DNA of 15,120 nt from Oscillibacter sp. (GCA_017447005.1 JAFSOM010000354.1:1-15120); one strand, 5' to 3'. Positions 1-6,108 are shown, numbered from the stretch's first letter. Notes: generated from the sequence alone by a model not told the origin. Numbers and translations: made by a program.

Positions 1-8
1 GGATTTCG

Positions 9-50
9 TTCCCCCGTCCCTGAAAGGGAAGGGGGACAGGGGGAAGGGTT
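9..50 (+). repeat. GC-rich palindromic repeat, family A (partial)
   Basis: This C-run/G-run segment has the core CCCTGAAAGGG followed by GGGGGACAGGGGG and GGGTT. The same core recurs at 12927-12967 (same orientation) and 4220-4261 (opposite orientation). The left arm of the element is not recognisable here and may lie outside the window. The stretch 51-115 holds nothing else I can identify. Confidence 0.75.
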
Positions 51-115
51 CGATTGTACGCGCCTTGCTAACGATTCCTACACGCATACATCCGCATACG
101 GCGCGGAAATTCCGC

Positions 116-144
116 TTGACAAATCCCCGCGGGGATGTTAAAAT
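116..144 (+). promoter_or_regulatory. Sigma-A-type promoter of the infC operon
   Basis: A perfect -35 box TTGACA (116-121) is followed after exactly 17 bases by TAAAAT (139-144), which matches the -10 consensus at five of six positions. Transcription would begin near 150, giving a leader of about 210 nt before infC. The spacer contains the perfect 14-base palindrome ATCCCCGCGGGGAT (123-136), a possible operator. Confidence 0.85.
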
Positions 145-149
145 CTCCC

Positions 150-363
150 CACAAAACAAAGCGGCGGATGGCGTCCGCCTACCTCCAGCCATGGGCGAAG
201 AGGTCTACATCGTTTCAGCTTTACTGTACGCCGCGCCTTGCGGGACGGCGTGCGGGAACTCGCGGCGTGTCCGGACGCGGCGCGGGTTCGACGGCGCTTG
301 ACGGGTTCGCGGACGCTTTATCGGCGTGCGCGTTTTGTCATTTTGAAAGGAGGCGCTTCGGCC
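150..363 (+). promoter_or_regulatory. infC leader, candidate L20-type autoregulatory RNA
   Basis: This is a long untranslated leader between the promoter and the infC start. It has a local hairpin GGCGGA(163-168)/TCCGCC(174-179), a GC-rich middle, and a terminator-like hairpin at 308-332 just before the ribosome binding site. GCGTCCGC (171-178) is perfectly complementary to GCGGACGC (309-316), the left arm of that terminator-like hairpin, so a long-range pairing could compete with termination. In Bacillus subtilis the infC-rpmI-rplT operon is controlled by L20-dependent transcription attenuation in such a leader. Assigning this leader to that class rests on position and on the mutually exclusive pairings, not on a covariance-model match. 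Confidence 0.55.
308..344 (+). terminator. Attenuator-like hairpin upstream of infC
   Basis: CGCGGACGC (308-316) pairs with GCGTGCGCG (324-332) with one G-G mismatch around a 7-nt loop. TTTT (333-336), GTCA and a second TTTT (341-344) follow. It sits immediately before the AAAGGAGG of infC, where a leader attenuator is expected. The broken T-tract makes it a moderate terminator at best. Confidence 0.5.
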
Positions 364-366
364 ATT
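346..366 (+). promoter_or_regulatory. RBS and AUU start of infC
   Basis: AAAGGAGG (346-353), a 10-base spacer, then ATT (364-366). This ribosome binding site decides the start of infC, because no ATG, GTG or TTG in frame is suitably spaced. The rare AUU codon is discriminated against by IF-3 itself, which gives negative feedback. Confidence 0.85.
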
Positions 367-882
367 AGCAAGCAAGTGCATGAACTTAACGAGGACATCC
401 GCGACAGGGAGATACGCCTGATTGGCGCCGACGGGGAGCAGTTGGGCATTATGTCGTCCGCAGACGCGTTGCGGATTGCCGAGGAACAGGATTTGGACTT
501 GGTGAAAATCTCGCCGCAGGCGAAACCGCCGGTCTGCAAGCTGATGAATTACGGCAAGTTCCGCTTTGAACAGAGCAAGCGGGAAAAAGAGGCCCGGAAA
601 AACCAGCATCAGGTGGAAATCAAGGAAATCCGTATGTCTCCGGGTATCGACACAGGCGACTTTAACACGAAACTGAAAAGCGCCCGGAAGTTCATTGCCG
701 ACGGCAACCGCGTCAAGGTCTCCGTCCGCTTCCGCGGCAGAGAAATGGCCCACACGGACATTGGCCGGGACCTTCTCACGCAGTTCGCCGGACAGTGCGC
801 CGACGTTGCCAATCTGGAAAGAACCGCCCGACTGGAAGGCCGCATGATGTCCATTTTCCTCGCCCCGAAAGTCGGAAAGTAA
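364..882 (+). CDS. infC: Translation initiation factor IF-3, with AUU start codon
   Basis: IF-3 binds the 30S subunit, keeps it apart from 50S and proofreads the initiator tRNA-start codon pairing. From the chosen start the product is 172 residues, the usual length. The N-domain (about 1-75) contains SPQAKPPVCKLMNYGKF, and the C-domain (about 85-172) contains IRMSPGIDTGDF and VSVRFRGREMAH, all typical of the family. The start is ATT at 364: it lies 10 bases after a strong AAAGGAGG (346-353) and is followed by SKQVHELNEDI, where IF-3 proteins normally begin. The in-frame ATG at 238 would add 42 residues unlike IF-3 and lies inside the leader. An AUU start is the known device by which IF-3 represses its own translation. 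It is first in an operon with rpmI and rplT. Confidence 0.95.
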   Translation: MSKQVHELNEDIRDREIRLIGADGEQLGIMSSADALRIAEEQDLDLVKISPQAKPPVCKLMNYGKFRFEQSKREKEARKNQHQVEIKEIRMSPGIDTGDFNTKLKSARKFIADGNRVKVSVRFRGREMAHTDIGRDLLTQFAGQCADVANLERTARLEGRMMSIFLAPKVGK

Positions 883-933
883 CCCATGAGGCCGCCGCGA
901 AAGCGGAATTTGTCCGCCGACCGTCCCGGAAAG

Positions 934-1000
934 CCGGAACGCGTTGTCAACCGTTCCTTAACCGGAACGCATTGTCAAACGTCCCGTAACCGGAACGCGT
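934..1000 (+). repeat. 28-bp tandem repeat between infC and rpmI
   Basis: Two full 28-base units (934-961 and 962-989) and an 11-base partial third (990-1000) each begin CCGGAACGC. Unit 1 can fold as GGAACG/CGTTCC around a 10-base loop. It lies within the 178-base gap between infC and rpmI, which contains no convincing gene. Confidence 0.8.
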
Positions 1001-1060
1001 CGCGGGAAGTTTCGCGCATGTGCGCGGCGCCCGTGGAAATCACGGAAGGAGCAGTCAACT

Positions 1061-1258
1061 ATGCCCAAACTGAAAACCCACAGCGGCGCGAAAAAGAGAT
1101 TTAACGTCACCAAGAGCGGCAAAATCAAGCGCGCCAAGGCCTACAAGCGCCATATTCTGACGAAAAAAGACACCAAGCGGACGCGCCGTCTCCGCGCCGG
1201 AGGTTACGCCGACGCCACCAACGTGGACGCCATTCGCAGAATGATTCCCTACAAATAA
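1061..1258 (+). CDS. rpmI: 50S ribosomal protein L35 (bL35)
   Basis: This is a small basic protein of the large ribosomal subunit, 65 residues, the normal bL35 length. The N-terminus [14 protein letters not shown] and the [13 protein letters not shown] segment are family hallmarks, and the C-terminus ends in RRMIPYK. GGAAGGAG (1044-1051) lies 9 bases before the ATG. It is the middle gene of infC-rpmI-rplT. The gap to infC is unusually long and carries a tandem repeat, while rplT follows after 27 bases. No additional promoter stands out in the gap. Confidence 0.97.
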   Translation: MPKLKTHSGAKKRFNVTKSGKIKRAKAYKRHILTKKDTKRTRRLRAGGYADATNVDAIRRMIPYK

Positions 1259-1285
1259 GGCGCGGAGAACAGGAGGTAATCAACC

Positions 1286-1636
1286 ATGGCAAGAGTAAAG
1301 GGCGCGATGATGTCGCGCAAGAGAAGAAAGAAAATCCTGAAACTGGCGAGCGGCTATTGGGGCAGTAAGTCCAAGCATTTCCGCGTTGCGAATCAGGCGG
1401 TGATGAAGTCCCTGAGCTACGCCTATACGGGCCGGAAACTCAAAAAGCGCGACTTCCGCTCTCTGTGGATTACGCGTATCTCCGCCGCCTGCAAGCTCAA
1501 CGGCATGAACTATTCCACGTTTATGCACGGTCTGAAACAGGCCGGGGTTGAGATTAACCGGAAAATGCTCTCGGAAATGGCAATTAGTGACCCGGGCGCG
1601 TTCACGCGTCTGACCGAACTGGCCAAACAGGCGTAA
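1286..1636 (+). CDS. rplT: 50S ribosomal protein L20 (bL20)
   Basis: L20 is an early-assembly protein that binds 23S rRNA and, in Bacillota and enterobacteria, also represses its own operon. The 116-residue product has the full family length. It opens [20 protein letters not shown], continues with [21 protein letters not shown] and [23 protein letters not shown], and ends in the usual helical segment. AGGAGGT (1271-1277) lies 8 bases before the ATG. It is the last gene of the operon; a strong hairpin with a T-tract follows at 1713-1750. Its product is the likely ligand of the leader at 150-363. Confidence 0.98.
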   Translation: MARVKGAMMSRKRRKKILKLASGYWGSKSKHFRVANQAVMKSLSYAYTGRKLKKRDFRSLWITRISAACKLNGMNYSTFMHGLKQAGVEINRKMLSEMAISDPGAFTRLTELAKQA

Positions 1637-1712
1637 GTTACGGAGCGCGAAAGCGAAACAGGCCTAAGCCGCCAAACAGCCGGAATCCGGCGAACATCAC
1701 GCGAAACGCAAG

Positions 1713-1750
1713 CCCCCACGCAACTATGAGCGGTTGCGCGGGGGTTCTTT
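1713..1750 (+). terminator. Terminator of the infC operon, possibly bidirectional
   Basis: CCCCCACGCAAC (1713-1724) pairs with GTTGCGCGGGGG (1733-1744) with a single A-C mismatch, followed by TTCTTTT. The opposing PP2C gene ends at 1750, so the two convergent units meet on this hairpin. On the minus strand the trailing T-tract is weaker (CTTGCGTTT), so its use there is uncertain. Confidence 0.85.
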
Positions 1751-3417
1751 TACGGTTCGGACGGCTTCTCTTGCGTTTGCGTTCCAATCGGCTTCTCTTG
1801 CGTCGGGGTATCGCCGGGGGCCGCTTGCGCTTGCGTATCGCCGGATGGCGTCGGCGTTTGAACGCTACCGGGGGCCGCTTGCGTCTGGACGAACTTTTCC
1901 CGCGCTTGGAACAGCACTTTTTGCGCTTGAATCAATGTCTTTTGCGCTTGGGATAACATCTTTTGCGCTTGCGTATCGGCGGAGGCAACTTGCGTTTGAG
2001 CGCCGCCGGGGGCCGCTTGCGTCGGGGTATTGCCGGGGGCCGCTTGCGCTTGGGATAGCGTCAAGAGTTCTTCCAGTATCCGGCGTTTATCCTCTTTGAT
2101 GGCCTGATAATCCGCGTCGTAGGCGGCGAAATTTTTTTCCGCTTCCTCAAGTTCCCGCCGCCGGATTTTTAAACTCCCGTCGCAAGCGGCTTGCAAGCGC
2201 TCCCTCTGCCGGATTTCCTCGCGGAGCGCCGCCAGCTCTTCCTCATGATTCCCGCGCTCTTTCTCTAAGCTCTCCTTATTGTGCCGCAAGTGGCCTAATT
2301 CCTCGTGATAGACGGAATACTCCTCCCGCACGGCGTCAAGTCGATTGCGGGCCTCCTCACAGCGTTTGGAGAGAATTTCATACTTTCTCGCGCCGCTGCG
2401 GAGCGCGTCGGCCTTCCAGAACAGGCCCTCCTCCAGACCGTACCGCCGCACGTCGCGCCGCCAAGTTTCCGCGAACCGCGACAGCGTTTCCGGGCGTACA
2501 ATCCCGGCGACGGAAACATCGTCCCAGCTTCCGCCGTATCCGTACTGCCCCCGTGCGCTGAAATCCGGCAACGTCTCCGACAGATACGCCGTCAGCGCTT
2601 CCGGGGAGCGTTCCGCCGCCTCACAGCTCAACGCCTTATAGAAACAGTGCACGCCGCCCATGAGCGTATGACTTTCGCCCAAGTCGGTATACGTATCGCG
2701 GTAGGCGTCCTCCACGCCGTCCGTACCGAGGTAACAGGCCGCCACGGGCGTTTCGCGCAAGTCGAGTATCTGACTGCGGAAACTGATGGTTGCGTCCGGG
2801 TCGCACAAGGACGTTGTGACATTGCCTTCACAGCGCGTATCCCACGGTATGGGCTGATTGATTGCGCCGTCAGTATAGAACACTTCACAGCGTCCGTCGC
2901 CCTGTTGCAGAAGCATGAGCGCGGGCGGGAAGTACAGCGCCGCCATGAGCGTGGAGCCGTACATATGCGGCACGGCGTCGGGCTGGCGCAGACGTTCGGG
3001 GAGACTGGCAAGCGCGTCGGGCGCGGGCGGGTTGGCGTCGTAATCGCGCCGCAGGGCGTCGTTCCAGCGGCTTAGAATCACGTCCGACCAGCGGCGAAAC
3101 TCTAACTGACGATAGCGCGGATTCGTAAACATATCATGAAAGAAGCGTTCCCGCACGGCGTCGGACGCCGAAAGCTTTTCCTCCGCAACCTCCTTGAGAA
3201 AGTCCATGGCTACCGATACGGCGAGTTCCGCGCCCCGCTGACTGCGTAAGCAACGGAAGTCGCCGTGTCCGTCGGCCACGGCGACGACATGATACGCGCC
3301 GTTGTCCGCCGAGTACGCCCCGGACGCGTCCTCGCAGGGCGTCCCCCGTTCGACATGGGACGCCCCGCGCACGCTCTGACAAAAACTGTAAAGCGTCGCG
3401 CCATTCTCATTTACCAT
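1750..3417 (-). CDS. PP2C-family protein phosphatase with coiled coil and Gln-rich tail (TerY-P triad phosphatase)
   Basis: The 555-residue product is predicted to remove phosphate from Ser/Thr. Residues about 5-310 form a PP2C-type catalytic domain: E29-D30, A48-D49-G50-H51-G52, G154-S-T-L157, T232-D233-G234 and S297-W-D299-D300-V-S-V follow the order of PP2C metal-binding motifs, so the site looks intact. Residues about 335-457 are a charged coiled coil. Residues about 458-555 are low-complexity Gln/Ala/Thr/Pro with recurring TQAAPG and SQAQK units. There is no signal peptide or membrane segment, so it should be cytosolic. Its ATG overlaps the stop of the upstream vWA gene (ATGGTAA), which implies translational coupling; a G-run serves as RBS. 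With the kinase and vWA genes it completes the triad. Substrates are unknown, and the tail may mediate assembly (inference). Confidence 0.88.
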   Translation of the reverse strand: MVNENGATLYSFCQSVRGASHVERGTPCEDASGAYSADNGAYHVVAVADGHGDFRCLRSQRGAELAVSVAMDFLKEVAEEKLSASDAVRERFFHDMFTNPRYRQLEFRRWSDVILSRWNDALRRDYDANPPAPDALASLPERLRQPDAVPHMYGSTLMAALYFPPALMLLQQGDGRCEVFYTDGAINQPIPWDTRCEGNVTTSLCDPDATISFRSQILDLRETPVAACYLGTDGVEDAYRDTYTDLGESHTLMGGVHCFYKALSCEAAERSPEALTAYLSETLPDFSARGQYGYGGSWDDVSVAGIVRPETLSRFAETWRRDVRRYGLEEGLFWKADALRSGARKYEILSKRCEEARNRLDAVREEYSVYHEELGHLRHNKESLEKERGNHEEELAALREEIRQRERLQAACDGSLKIRRRELEEAEKNFAAYDADYQAIKEDKRRILEELLTLSQAQAAPGNTPTQAAPGGAQTQVASADTQAQKMLSQAQKTLIQAQKVLFQAREKFVQTQAAPGSVQTPTPSGDTQAQAAPGDTPTQEKPIGTQTQEKPSEP

Positions 3418-4178
3418 TTATCGTCCCCCCAGTCGTCGTCCTCCGCCGTCACGGGTTCGGGGTTGTAGTCGTCCTTGTCCAGTCTGACTTTCGCCTCGTC
3501 GGGAATGCCGTCGACCTGTTGCAGAATGTCCGCGCCGGTGGGCGTAGTGTCCGCCGTCGCCGACTGCGAACGCACCATCGACGACGTGACCGACACAAAG
3601 CGCATAAGACGCCGGAACAATTCGTTATCCGTCACGCGTATGACGGCCTCACTGTTGCCCACGACGGACGCAATCATTTTTACGTCGGCGTCCTCTCCGA
3701 GCACGAATCCGATTTTGGTACCCCGGGCGAACCAGCGGTTTTTGCGGATAGCCGCTAACGCTTCCTCATAGTTATCGGTGGCGTAGCCGTCGGTCATGAA
3801 AATCATGACGGGCATAAGGGCGCCCATCAGGGAACCCAGAAATTCGCGTTGCGACAGTTTCGCGTTGAGTTCGTTCAGCGCCGCGCCCATCGCGGTTAAT
3901 CCGCCCGCTTCCAGATACTCGTACTCGAAATGCTCTTCCAGATATTCCGGGCCGTTCGTCGTCACCCACTCCGCGCCCGTGTTGAAACTTAACACGGCGA
4001 TTTTTAATCTTGCGTCGCCGTTCTGTTTGGCGAGCGTACGCAGGGCCTCTATCGTCTCGTCCATGGCATGGTTTAACGCGCTGATTTTGGCGCCTTCCAT
4101 GCTCCCGGACGTGTCCAAAATATAGAAGATGTGCAAGTCCTTCCGGGGCATATCGGTCAATTCATTGGTAGTCGGCAT
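3411..4178 (-). CDS. vWA-domain protein, TerY-like, with complete MIDAS
   Basis: The 255-residue protein is essentially one von Willebrand factor A domain (about 14-205). The metal-ion-dependent adhesion site is complete: D22-T-S24-G-S26, T95 in GGLTAMG and D130 in MTDGYATD. A short linker and an acidic tail (EDDDWGDDKW) follow. It has no signal peptide or transmembrane segment, so it is cytosolic and probably a metal-dependent protein-binding scaffold. GGAGT lies 7 bases before the ATG. The family resembles TerY of tellurite-resistance loci. In the TerY-P triad a TerY-like vWA protein is encoded with a PP2C phosphatase and a kinase, as here. It overlaps the phosphatase gene by 7 bases. The 276-base gap to the kinase gene is filled with repeats. 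No TerD-like gene is seen. Confidence 0.9.
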   Translation of the reverse strand: MPTTNELTDMPRKDLHIFYILDTSGSMEGAKISALNHAMDETIEALRTLAKQNGDARLKIAVLSFNTGAEWVTTNGPEYLEEHFEYEYLEAGGLTAMGAALNELNAKLSQREFLGSLMGALMPVMIFMTDGYATDNYEEALAAIRKNRWFARGTKIGFVLGEDADVKMIASVVGNSEAVIRVTDNELFRRLMRFVSVTSSMVRSQSATADTTPTGADILQQVDGIPDEAKVRLDKDDYNPEPVTAEDDDWGDDKW

Positions 4179-4219
4179 AGCGTTTACTCCTTTTCGCTTT
4201 GTTCCGTCGTCGGGGCGTC

Positions 4220-4283
4220 AACCCCTCCCTCTGTCCCCCTCCCCTTTCAGAGGCGGGGGAACTAGTCTTGAAAACGCTGTCAA
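4220..4283 (-). repeat. Palindromic repeat, family A, minus orientation
   Basis: On the minus strand it reads TTGACAGCGTTTTCAA, a C-run, the core CCTCTGAAAGGGG, then GGGGGACAGAGGGAGGGGTT. The left end matches the left end of the 12903-12980 copy at most positions; the right end is degenerate. It lies between the vWA and kinase genes of the triad and would be part of their transcript. Confidence 0.75.
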
Positions 4284-4300
4284 GTCTGGCCTTCTCTCTG

Positions 4301-4386
4301 TCGCCCCCACGAAGTGGGGGAGATGTCGCTGTCAGGCGACAGAGGGGGCCGGGGGAAGGTGGCGCGCAGCGCCGGATGAGGGCAAG
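4301..4386 (+). repeat. Double-hairpin repeat, family B
   Basis: TCGCCCCC-loop-GGGGGAGATGTC-loop-GACAGAGGGGG forms two consecutive stems. It is followed by a GGCGC/GCGCC hairpin and GGATGAGGG. The first part recurs at 15074-15119 with the loops changed but the stems kept, which suggests a mobile or selected structured repeat. Confidence 0.75.
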
Positions 4387-4393
4387 TTTTATT

Positions 4394-4442
4394 GAGCTTA
4401 AAGCGTTTGCAAGCCCCTTCCTTTTCAGAAATGGGGAACACT
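4394..4442 (-). repeat. Degenerate family A repeat
   Basis: Read on the minus strand this is TTCCCC, TCTGAAAAGG, AAGGGGCTTGCAAACGCTTTAAG. The last part matches the right end of the 12903-12980 element (GGGGTTTGCAAACGCTCTAA) closely, while the middle is shortened. Together with the two preceding elements it fills nearly all of the gap between the kinase and vWA genes. Confidence 0.65.
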
Positions 4443-4454
4443 CTTTCGGGGTTA

Positions 4455-5750
4455 TCAATTCGCAAGTATTTGAATCTCTTCGCCCCACGCCGTGAAGCGG
4501 ATGCCGTCTTTGAGCGGAATCGTCTCTTTCGGCGCGACTTTGCGCGGTTCGCCCTTCGTCGTCACGGCGTCCCAGCGGCGCTCGCTCTTGTTACGGATAC
4601 CTAACACATCCGGGCGGCTCTCCTTCGCCACGACCATGGCCACGGGGTTGAGCGCGTCCTTGGCGTCGCAGATTCCCAGTTGACAGCGGTAGACGCGGCT
4701 CCCGCGCACGGCGGGTATGGCGTACTGGCTGAACTGTAGCCGGAACGGAATCCGCGCCGGCTTACCGCACTTGTCGCACGGACACGGCTTGCCGCCTTGC
4801 GTGAAAATCTCGTTGCCGCAGTCGCAGGACACGATTTCGCTCCGGAAACGCGTCAGCGCGTTGAGCCACGCCGCCTCGCTCGGACGCGCCGACGGCTTTT
4901 CCAACGCCTTCCGGCTGAACGCGTCCAGAAAAATCTTGCGCATATAGTCGGGTAAGCAGTTCCAGACGCGGATAGAGTTCCCATGTACGGCGGGATTCGG
5001 GGCGTTTCCATGGTCGTCGGGGTCCATCATAAATAACGCTTCACTACCGTAGAGTTTCTCCTCCAGCGCGGGAGTGAGGGCCGGGACAAGGTAACGCTGT
5101 CCCTCCAGCGGATGATTCAGACAGAAGAGCATATAGAGAATGACCGACATGGAAAAGCGGTCGCTCAAACTGTCGGGCATATTCTTTCGGAGCACGATTT
5201 CCGGGGCCATGTAACGCGGCTTGCCCACAATGCCCGTCTCGGTCTTATCGGGGGCCACGTTGTCGTTGTCGCCGATGAGGACTTTTCCGTTTTTCGGATT
5301 GATGAAAAAGTTGCCGTCGTTCAAGTCCTGATAGCTGTAGCCGTCGTTATGGAGAATCCGGAACGCGGAGACAATGGACAGACAAGCGTCAATGATAGTC
5401 TTGTAGGACGGGAAACGCACGTGACAGAGCGTAAAATCCGTGATGTCGTAATAGCCCTCGGGACGCAGGCCCATGACGTAGCCGAAACTGCCGTTTTCCC
5501 ATCCGGTGAGGTCGGAGGGCCATAAAAACTCCCGGCTTGGCGCGCCGCGCATGATGTTCTGACGCAAATTCTCCTGAAACGCCTTTGGATTTTTGAGGCT
5601 GTCCTTCTTGTACCACTTCAACGCGGCGGGCTTGCCGTCGCAGGTGACAAGATACACTTCGCCCTGTCCGCCCTCGCCCAAAAGCCGTTCGACGGTCAGT
5701 TCCCGGCGGAACTCCGTCCGGAGTCGGAAGCCATTTTCGAGCATTGCCAT
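4455..5750 (-). CDS. Ser/Thr protein kinase-like protein with Cys knuckle and FHA-like tail (TerY-P triad kinase)
   Basis: The 431-residue product carries a eukaryotic-type kinase fold (about 15-300): glycine loop GEGGQGEV (25-32), K45 in AALKWY, catalytic loop Y140-Q-D142-L-N-D-G-N147 in place of HRDxKxxN, GDNDN with D161 in place of DFG, and APE at 182-184. All catalytic acidic residues are present, so it is probably active, though its motifs are divergent. C309, C311, C323, C325 and C328 form a zinc-knuckle-like segment. Residues about 350-431 (LGIRNKSERRWDAV, PLKDGIRFTAWGEEIQI) resemble the end of an FHA phosphothreonine-binding domain. The start at 5750 has GGGAG 8 bases upstream and a promoter behind it; the ATG at 5885 lies upstream of that promoter. 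It is cytosolic and first in the triad unit. Confidence 0.88.
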   Translation of the reverse strand: MAMLENGFRLRTEFRRELTVERLLGEGGQGEVYLVTCDGKPAALKWYKKDSLKNPKAFQENLRQNIMRGAPSREFLWPSDLTGWENGSFGYVMGLRPEGYYDITDFTLCHVRFPSYKTIIDACLSIVSAFRILHNDGYSYQDLNDGNFFINPKNGKVLIGDNDNVAPDKTETGIVGKPRYMAPEIVLRKNMPDSLSDRFSMSVILYMLFCLNHPLEGQRYLVPALTPALEEKLYGSEALFMMDPDDHGNAPNPAVHGNSIRVWNCLPDYMRKIFLDAFSRKALEKPSARPSEAAWLNALTRFRSEIVSCDCGNEIFTQGGKPCPCDKCGKPARIPFRLQFSQYAIPAVRGSRVYRCQLGICDAKDALNPVAMVVAKESRPDVLGIRNKSERRWDAVTTKGEPRKVAPKETIPLKDGIRFTAWGEEIQILAN

Positions 5751-5784
5751 TACACCATCTCCCGTTCGTTTGCTTGGCAAGTCT

Positions 5785-5813
5785 ATCATACATAATTTTC
5801 CCGGGTTTGTCAA
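5785..5813 (-). promoter_or_regulatory. Promoter of the kinase-vWA-phosphatase unit
   Basis: On the minus strand, TTGACA (5813-5808), a 17-base spacer and TATGAT (5790-5785) form a nearly perfect sigma-A promoter. The start point would be near 5778, about 28 bases before the kinase ATG at 5750. A palindrome GGGAAAC-G-GTTTCCC (5833-5847) lies about 20 bases upstream of the -35 box. Confidence 0.85.
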
Positions 5814-5832
5814 TTCCAATGCAAAGAAGTCG

Positions 5833-5847
5833 GGGAAACGGTTTCCC
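5833..5847. promoter_or_regulatory. Operator-like palindrome upstream of the triad promoter
   Basis: GGGAAAC, one base, GTTTCCC: a perfect 7+1+7 inverted repeat in the divergent region between the triad and lrgAB. Its position fits a regulator site for the triad promoter. No regulator gene is adjacent, so the assignment is tentative. The rest of 5848-6078 shows nothing I can name. Confidence 0.35.
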
Positions 5848-6078
5848 GCGGGACATCGCGCGGACGTTTTTGACCTCGTTCTCATGGTCTCCGCGTCCGC
5901 TGTCGCGTCAAGCGGGCAATCGCGCTACGGCGAAAAATAAAACCGTAAAGTTGCACAAAAGCGAACGGGCAAAAAGACAAAACGAGCCGGAAATGTCCTT
6001 TGTTCGGAGACGCTCTTGTAAAAAATGACAAAATTCCCGCGCTGACGGAAAAAATCCGGCGGAATTGAAAAATAAGGA

Positions 6079-6108
6079 TTGTCACAACGGCGCGTTTTGT
6101 GGTACACT
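6079..6108 (+). promoter_or_regulatory. Promoter of lrgAB
   Basis: TTGTCA (6079-6084), an 18-base spacer and TACACT (6103-6108) with an extended -10 TGG directly before it. The start would fall near 6115, about 30 bases before the lrgA start. Confidence 0.65.

Noticed and set aside
65..301. Short ORFs in the infC leader
   Set aside because: They start before or at the promoter, have no RBS and show no recognisable motif.
238..363. N-terminal extension of infC from the ATG at 238
   Set aside because: The residues do not resemble IF-3, the region is a GC-rich leader with an attenuator-like hairpin, and the ideal RBS lies before the ATT at 364.
1726..2099. Plus-strand ORFs opposite the end of the PP2C gene
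   Set aside because: They are mirror translations of the repetitive Gln/Ala tail; Arg/Leu-rich output is typical of such shadows.
2305..3075. 256-codon plus-strand ORF inside the PP2C gene
   Set aside because: The opposite strand encodes clear PP2C motifs over the same bases; this is a GC-rich antisense frame.
5751..5885. Kinase start at the ATG at 5885
   Set aside because: It lies upstream of the near-perfect promoter at 5785-5813; the ATG at 5750 has an RBS and leads straight into the kinase domain.
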